Below, piece by piece: positions 29,553 through 32,013 of a DNA stretch of 32,013 nt (position 1 is the stretch's first letter; every line of letters starts with the position of its first letter). The stretch covers positions 1 through 32,013 of the forward strand of contig JAFGHC010000023.1 of NCBI GenBank assembly GCA_016939335.1, read 5' to 3'. Source of the stretch: Candidatus Saganbacteria bacterium. Lineage in GTDB: Bacteria > Margulisbacteria > WOR-1 > O2-12-FULL-45-9 > XYB2-FULL-48-7. The position numbers were made by a program, and so were the translations under genes. Under the pieces are notes generated by a model. The model worked only from the letters and a program-made list of their open reading frames with translations. It made no database searches and was not told the origin of the DNA.

Positions 29553-31607
29553 CTACCAAATCCTAACCCTTTGCCCCTCCGCCTTATACATCGCCTCGCC
29601 CGTCACGACGTTAAACGCGGCGTAGAATTCCGGCAGGTTGCTTAACGGGCCGTTGACCCGGTATTTTGGCGGGGAATGCGGATCGACCTTGATCAGCAGC
29701 TTAGCCCGCTCGGGCCGGACGTTGATCGCCCAGATCCGCGCGAACGAGAGGAAGAAGCGCTGCCGCGGGGTGAAGCCGTCGATCTTCTGCCGCGCTTGCG
29801 GGCCGAGCGCCGCTTCGAGAGCCGCCAGCGAAATGCTCGCCCCGCCGAGGTCGGCGATATTCTCTCCCAGCGTCAGCTCGCCGTTGAGATGAAGGCCGGG
29901 GAATGGCTGGTAAGCGCCGAACTGGCCGACCAACCCCCGGGCTTTCTTTTTGAAGCCGGCGGCGTCGGCCGGCCGCCACCAGTTCTTGAGGTCCCCCCGC
30001 GCGTCAAATTTGCTCCCCTGGTCGTCGAAGCCGTGCGTCATTTCGTGGGCGATCACCGCGCCGATGCCGCCGTAATTGACGGCGTCGTCGGCCGCGGCGT
30101 TGAAGAACGGCGGCTGGAGTATCCCGGCGGGGAACGTCATGTCGTTTTGCGACGGATTGTAGGAGGCGTTGACCGTCTGCGGCGGCATCCACCACTCCGT
30201 CCGGTCGACCGGGCGGCCGACCTTGGCCAGTGCGCGCCGGAACTCGAACTCGCCGATCCGCAGGCCGTTGAGGAGGAAAGAGTCGCGCGCCAGCTTAAGT
30301 TTGGAATAATCTTTCCATTTGTCGGGATAGCCGATCTTGAGCGTCATGGCCGCGAGCTTCTTCAGCGCCTGCTTTTTGGTCGCCGCCCCCATCCAGTCGA
30401 GCCGCTCGATCCGCCGCGCGAAAGCGGCGCGGATGTTCTCCGTCATCTCCAGCGCCCGGCGCTTGGCCCGGGGCGGGAAATATTCTTCGGCGTACAGCCG
30501 GCCGGCCGCCTGGTCGAGCCCGCCGCCGACCGTCCCCGCCACCCGCTTCCAGCGCGGCATCAGCCGCCGCGCGCCGTTGAGCGTCCGGCCGTAGAAATCG
30601 AATTCTTCCTCGACAAACGCCCTGTTCAAATGACCGGCGGCGGCGCTGATCAGGCAATAGCGCAGGTAGGCCCGCCAGGCCGGCCAGGGGAATTTGCCGG
30701 CCAGCCGCCCGACCCCCTTGAAGAAAGCCGGCTGGCCGACATCGAGCTTGCCCGGCGACTTGAGGCCGAGCTCGCTGAAGTAAAGCGGCCAGTCAAAGCC
30801 GGCAGCGAGCCGTGACAGCTTTTTGAGGCTCATCGGGTTGTAATTCTTATGCGGGTCGCGCAGTTCGACCCGGCCGCGGGAAACTTTCGCCAGCTCCGTC
30901 TCGATCTTCAGGACCGCCGCGGCGTCGGCGGCCGCCTGCTCCCTTGTTTCGCCGAGCAGGCGGAAGATCTTCCTGACGTGCGCGGCGTAAGCGGCGCGTA
31001 TTCTTTTCGTTTCGGGGTCGTCTTTCAGGTAATAATCGCGGTCGGGCAAGCCGAGCCCGCCCTGGGAAAGCTGGGCGATATTGCGGCCGCTGTCGGCCGC
31101 GTCGGCCCCGACGCCGAAGCCGAAGAGCGCGCCGGCCGCGCCGCGGTGCAGCCGGGCGATCATCTTGACCAGGCCGGCCTTGTCCTTGATCGCGTTGATC
31201 CTGTCGAACTCCGGCTGGAGCGGTTTAATTCCGTCCGCTTCGATCTTTTTCTCGTCCATCCCGGTGGCGTAATAGTCTCCGACGAGCTGGTTTATGTGGT
31301 CCTGCTTTCGGCTGTCGGCTTTCGGCTGTCGGCTTTCTTTTTCCGCCTTCTCCATGATCCCCCGCAGCCGGCGCAAATTCTCTTCCGCCAGGACGGTAAA
31401 GCTCCCCCAGCTGCTGTACTCGGCGGGGACCGGGTTTTTCTTGAGCCAGCTGCCGGCGGCGTAGCGGAAGAAATCGTCGCCGGGCCTGACCGACTGGTCG
31501 AGGTTCTTGAGGTCGAGGGCCGGTTGTGCTTTTCTCATATTAAGCTGACAGCCGGCCGCGGCGATCATCAAAAACAACAGCGCGACCGCCGTTCTCCAGC
31601 TGTTCAT
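29553..31607 (-). CDS. M13 family metallopeptidase (neprilysin-like) lipoprotein
   Basis: This 684-residue zinc peptidase has HEMTH at about residues 520-524 in VIAHEMTHGFDDQGSKFD and the third zinc ligand in GENIADLGG, both typical of the neprilysin family. NASYNPSQNDMTFPAGILQPPFF and the C-terminal FNVVTGEAMYKAEGQRVRIW also match. The N terminus has a lipoprotein signal (FLMIAAAGC, Cys at about residue 19), so it is exported and lipid-anchored. I place the start at 31607: TATAAT lies six bases upstream and the signal peptide begins there. In-frame codons further upstream are heptad repeats. Another heptad array (31306-31340) codes about residues 90-101. It likely degrades peptides at the cell surface. 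Confidence 0.93.
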   Translation of the reverse strand: MNSWRTAVALLFLMIAAAGCQLNMRKAQPALDLKNLDQSVRPGDDFFRYAAGSWLKKNPVPAEYSSWGSFTVLAEENLRRLRGIMEKAEKESRQPKADSRKQDHINQLVGDYYATGMDEKKIEADGIKPLQPEFDRINAIKDKAGLVKMIARLHRGAAGALFGFGVGADAADSGRNIAQLSQGGLGLPDRDYYLKDDPETKRIRAAYAAHVRKIFRLLGETREQAAADAAAVLKIETELAKVSRGRVELRDPHKNYNPMSLKKLSRLAAGFDWPLYFSELGLKSPGKLDVGQPAFFKGVGRLAGKFPWPAWRAYLRYCLISAAAGHLNRAFVEEEFDFYGRTLNGARRLMPRWKRVAGTVGGGLDQAAGRLYAEEYFPPRAKRRALEMTENIRAAFARRIERLDWMGAATKKQALKKLAAMTLKIGYPDKWKDYSKLKLARDSFLLNGLRIGEFEFRRALAKVGRPVDRTEWWMPPQTVNASYNPSQNDMTFPAGILQPPFFNAAADDAVNYGGIGAVIAHEMTHGFDDQGSKFDARGDLKNWWRPADAAGFKKKARGLVGQFGAYQPFPGLHLNGELTLGENIADLGGASISLAALEAALGPQARQKIDGFTPRQRFFLSFARIWAINVRPERAKLLIKVDPHSPPKYRVNGPLSNLPEFYAAFNVVTGEAMYKAEGQRVRIW
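31306..31340 (-). repeat. Heptad array (TTTCGGC/TGTCGGC) inside the M13 peptidase gene
   Basis: Plus-strand units are TTTCGGC, TGTCGGC, TTTCGGC, TGTCGGC and TTTCTTT. They code SRQPKADSRK on the minus strand, in a loop of the N-terminal part of the peptidase. Confidence 0.88.
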
Positions 31608-31613
31608 GGGGGA

Positions 31614-31619
31614 ATTATA
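31614..31619 (-). promoter_or_regulatory. -10 box of the M13 peptidase gene, predicted leaderless
   Basis: On the minus strand TATAAT (31619-31614) is followed by TCCCCC and the ATG at 31607, again six bases. Confidence 0.6.
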
Positions 31620-31626
31620 ACGCAAA

Positions 31627-31835
31627 ATTCGAAATACGAATATCGGAATTCGAAGTAAATGGGGACAAATCCAAATATCTAAATCATTTCTCCCTATTTC
31701 GGATTTCGAAATTGCTTCGAATTTCGAGATTCGATATTCGGATTTAAAGGAACTATTGAATCGGCGCAAAAATTATGAGAAAATTAATTCCGGATCTGAC
31801 ATTAATTGGTCATTGGTCATTGGGAATTGGTCATT
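31627..31835. repeat. Cluster of three heptad arrays upstream of tRNA-Leu
   Basis: 31627-31654 holds ATTCGAA, ATACGAA, TATCGGA and ATTCGAA. 31697-31745 holds TTTCGGA, TTTCGAA, ATTGCTT, CGAATTT, CGAGATT, CGATATT and CGGATTT. 31808-31835 holds GGTCATT, GGTCATT, GGGAATT and GGTCATT. I see no gene in this 250-base gap between the M13 peptidase and the tRNA. Confidence 0.85.
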
Positions 31836-31859
31836 CAGTAGGTTAACGTAGGCTCACGT

Positions 31860-31946
31860 GCCGCGGTGGCGGAATTGGCAGACGCACTAGCTTCAGGAGC
31901 TAGCGAGGTCAAACTCATGGAGGTTCAAGTCCTCTCCGCGGCACCA
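31860..31946 (+). tRNA. tRNA-Leu (anticodon CAG)
   Basis: The acceptor stem GCCGCGG pairs with CCGCGGC (31936-31942), followed by A and an encoded CCA. The anticodon arm is CTAGC-TTCAGGA-GCTAG, giving anticodon CAG for codon CUG. A long variable arm and GGTTCAAGTCC in the T arm are typical of tRNA-Leu. Length is 87 bases including CCA. CUG is a frequent Leu codon in the GC-rich genes here. Confidence 0.95.
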
Positions 31947-31965
31947 AAATTTCATCGCTCGGGAC

Positions 31966-32000
31966 TTCAGGAGCTGGCGGGGTCAAACTCGTGGAGGTTC
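31966..32000 (+). repeat. Partial direct repeat of the tRNA-Leu 3' half
   Basis: These 35 bases match 31892-31926 (anticodon loop through the start of the T arm) with three differences, all A in the tRNA to G in the copy. No acceptor or anticodon stem can form, so it is not a working tRNA. It may be an integration-site remnant or a decayed tRNA copy; the window ends 13 bases later. Confidence 0.8.
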
Positions 32001-32013
32001 TCCCGCACACAAT

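Noticed and set aside
31607-31769. N-terminal extension of the M13 peptidase
   Set aside because: The extra codons are translated heptad repeats and precede a proper lipoprotein signal whose start codon has a -10 box six bases upstream.

Overview
The window is bacterial chromosome, densely packed, with GC-rich genes on both strands and short operons whose start and stop codons often overlap. Ordinary bacterial housekeeping genes are present (carAB, accDA, ispE, rpsT, rnpB, tRNA-Leu). PolX with a PHP domain, an LCP protein, a small RRM protein and a family of 7-bp repeat arrays suggest an uncultured lineage. Heptad arrays of this kind are best known from filamentous cyanobacteria, so a cyanobacterial relative such as Margulisbacteria/Saganbacteria is possible. 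That placement is a guess and needs a phylogeny.

Layout. 239-917: nucleotidyltransferase plus small partner. 960-6688: plus-strand run with an exported SagB-like oxidoreductase, an LCP protein, a small membrane protein, a CBS-linked site-2 protease, a DJ-1/PfpI protein, PolX and RNase HI. 6694-7054: RNase P RNA on the minus strand. 7088-9435: a strikingly AT-rich minus-strand island with an OLD-family ATPase/TOPRIM nuclease and a ClpP-like serine protease; this is the best candidate for an undescribed defence-type module. 9585-10496: DUF362 protein. 10564-15817: lipase-like hydrolase, glycerol kinase, two FAD oxidoreductases and a DUF1667 protein, which together look like a lipid-glycerol catabolic operon. 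15926-16950: RRM protein and a secreted coiled-coil protein. 17085-20878: GH130 phosphorylase facing a GT4 glycosyltransferase. 20880-25659: ANTAR regulator, carA and carB. 25832-27507: rpsT, ispE and 3-methyladenine glycosylase. 27562-29405: accD and accA. 29553-31607: M13 metallopeptidase lipoprotein. 31860-31946: tRNA-Leu(CAG), followed by a partial copy of its 3' half.

Four observations stand out. First, the OLD plus ClpP-like island. Second, CarA has lost all three glutaminase triad residues although its fold motifs and CarB look intact. Third, arrays of 7-bp units lie between genes and also in frame inside glpK (twice), both FAD oxidoreductases, carA, ispE (twice) and the M13 peptidase, with variant units at places where a standard unit would create a stop codon. 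Fourth, several genes have TATAAT-like boxes exactly six bases before the start codon, which predicts leaderless mRNAs; rnpB, whose RNA 5' end can be deduced from its P1 helix, shows the same spacing.

Regulation is also suggested by a terminator-like hairpin in the carA leader just downstream of an ANTAR-domain gene, by overlapping divergent promoters for rpsT and accD, and by a long 5' leader on the RRM gene. No gene-free stretch exceeds 300 bases apart from the RNA gene rnpB.
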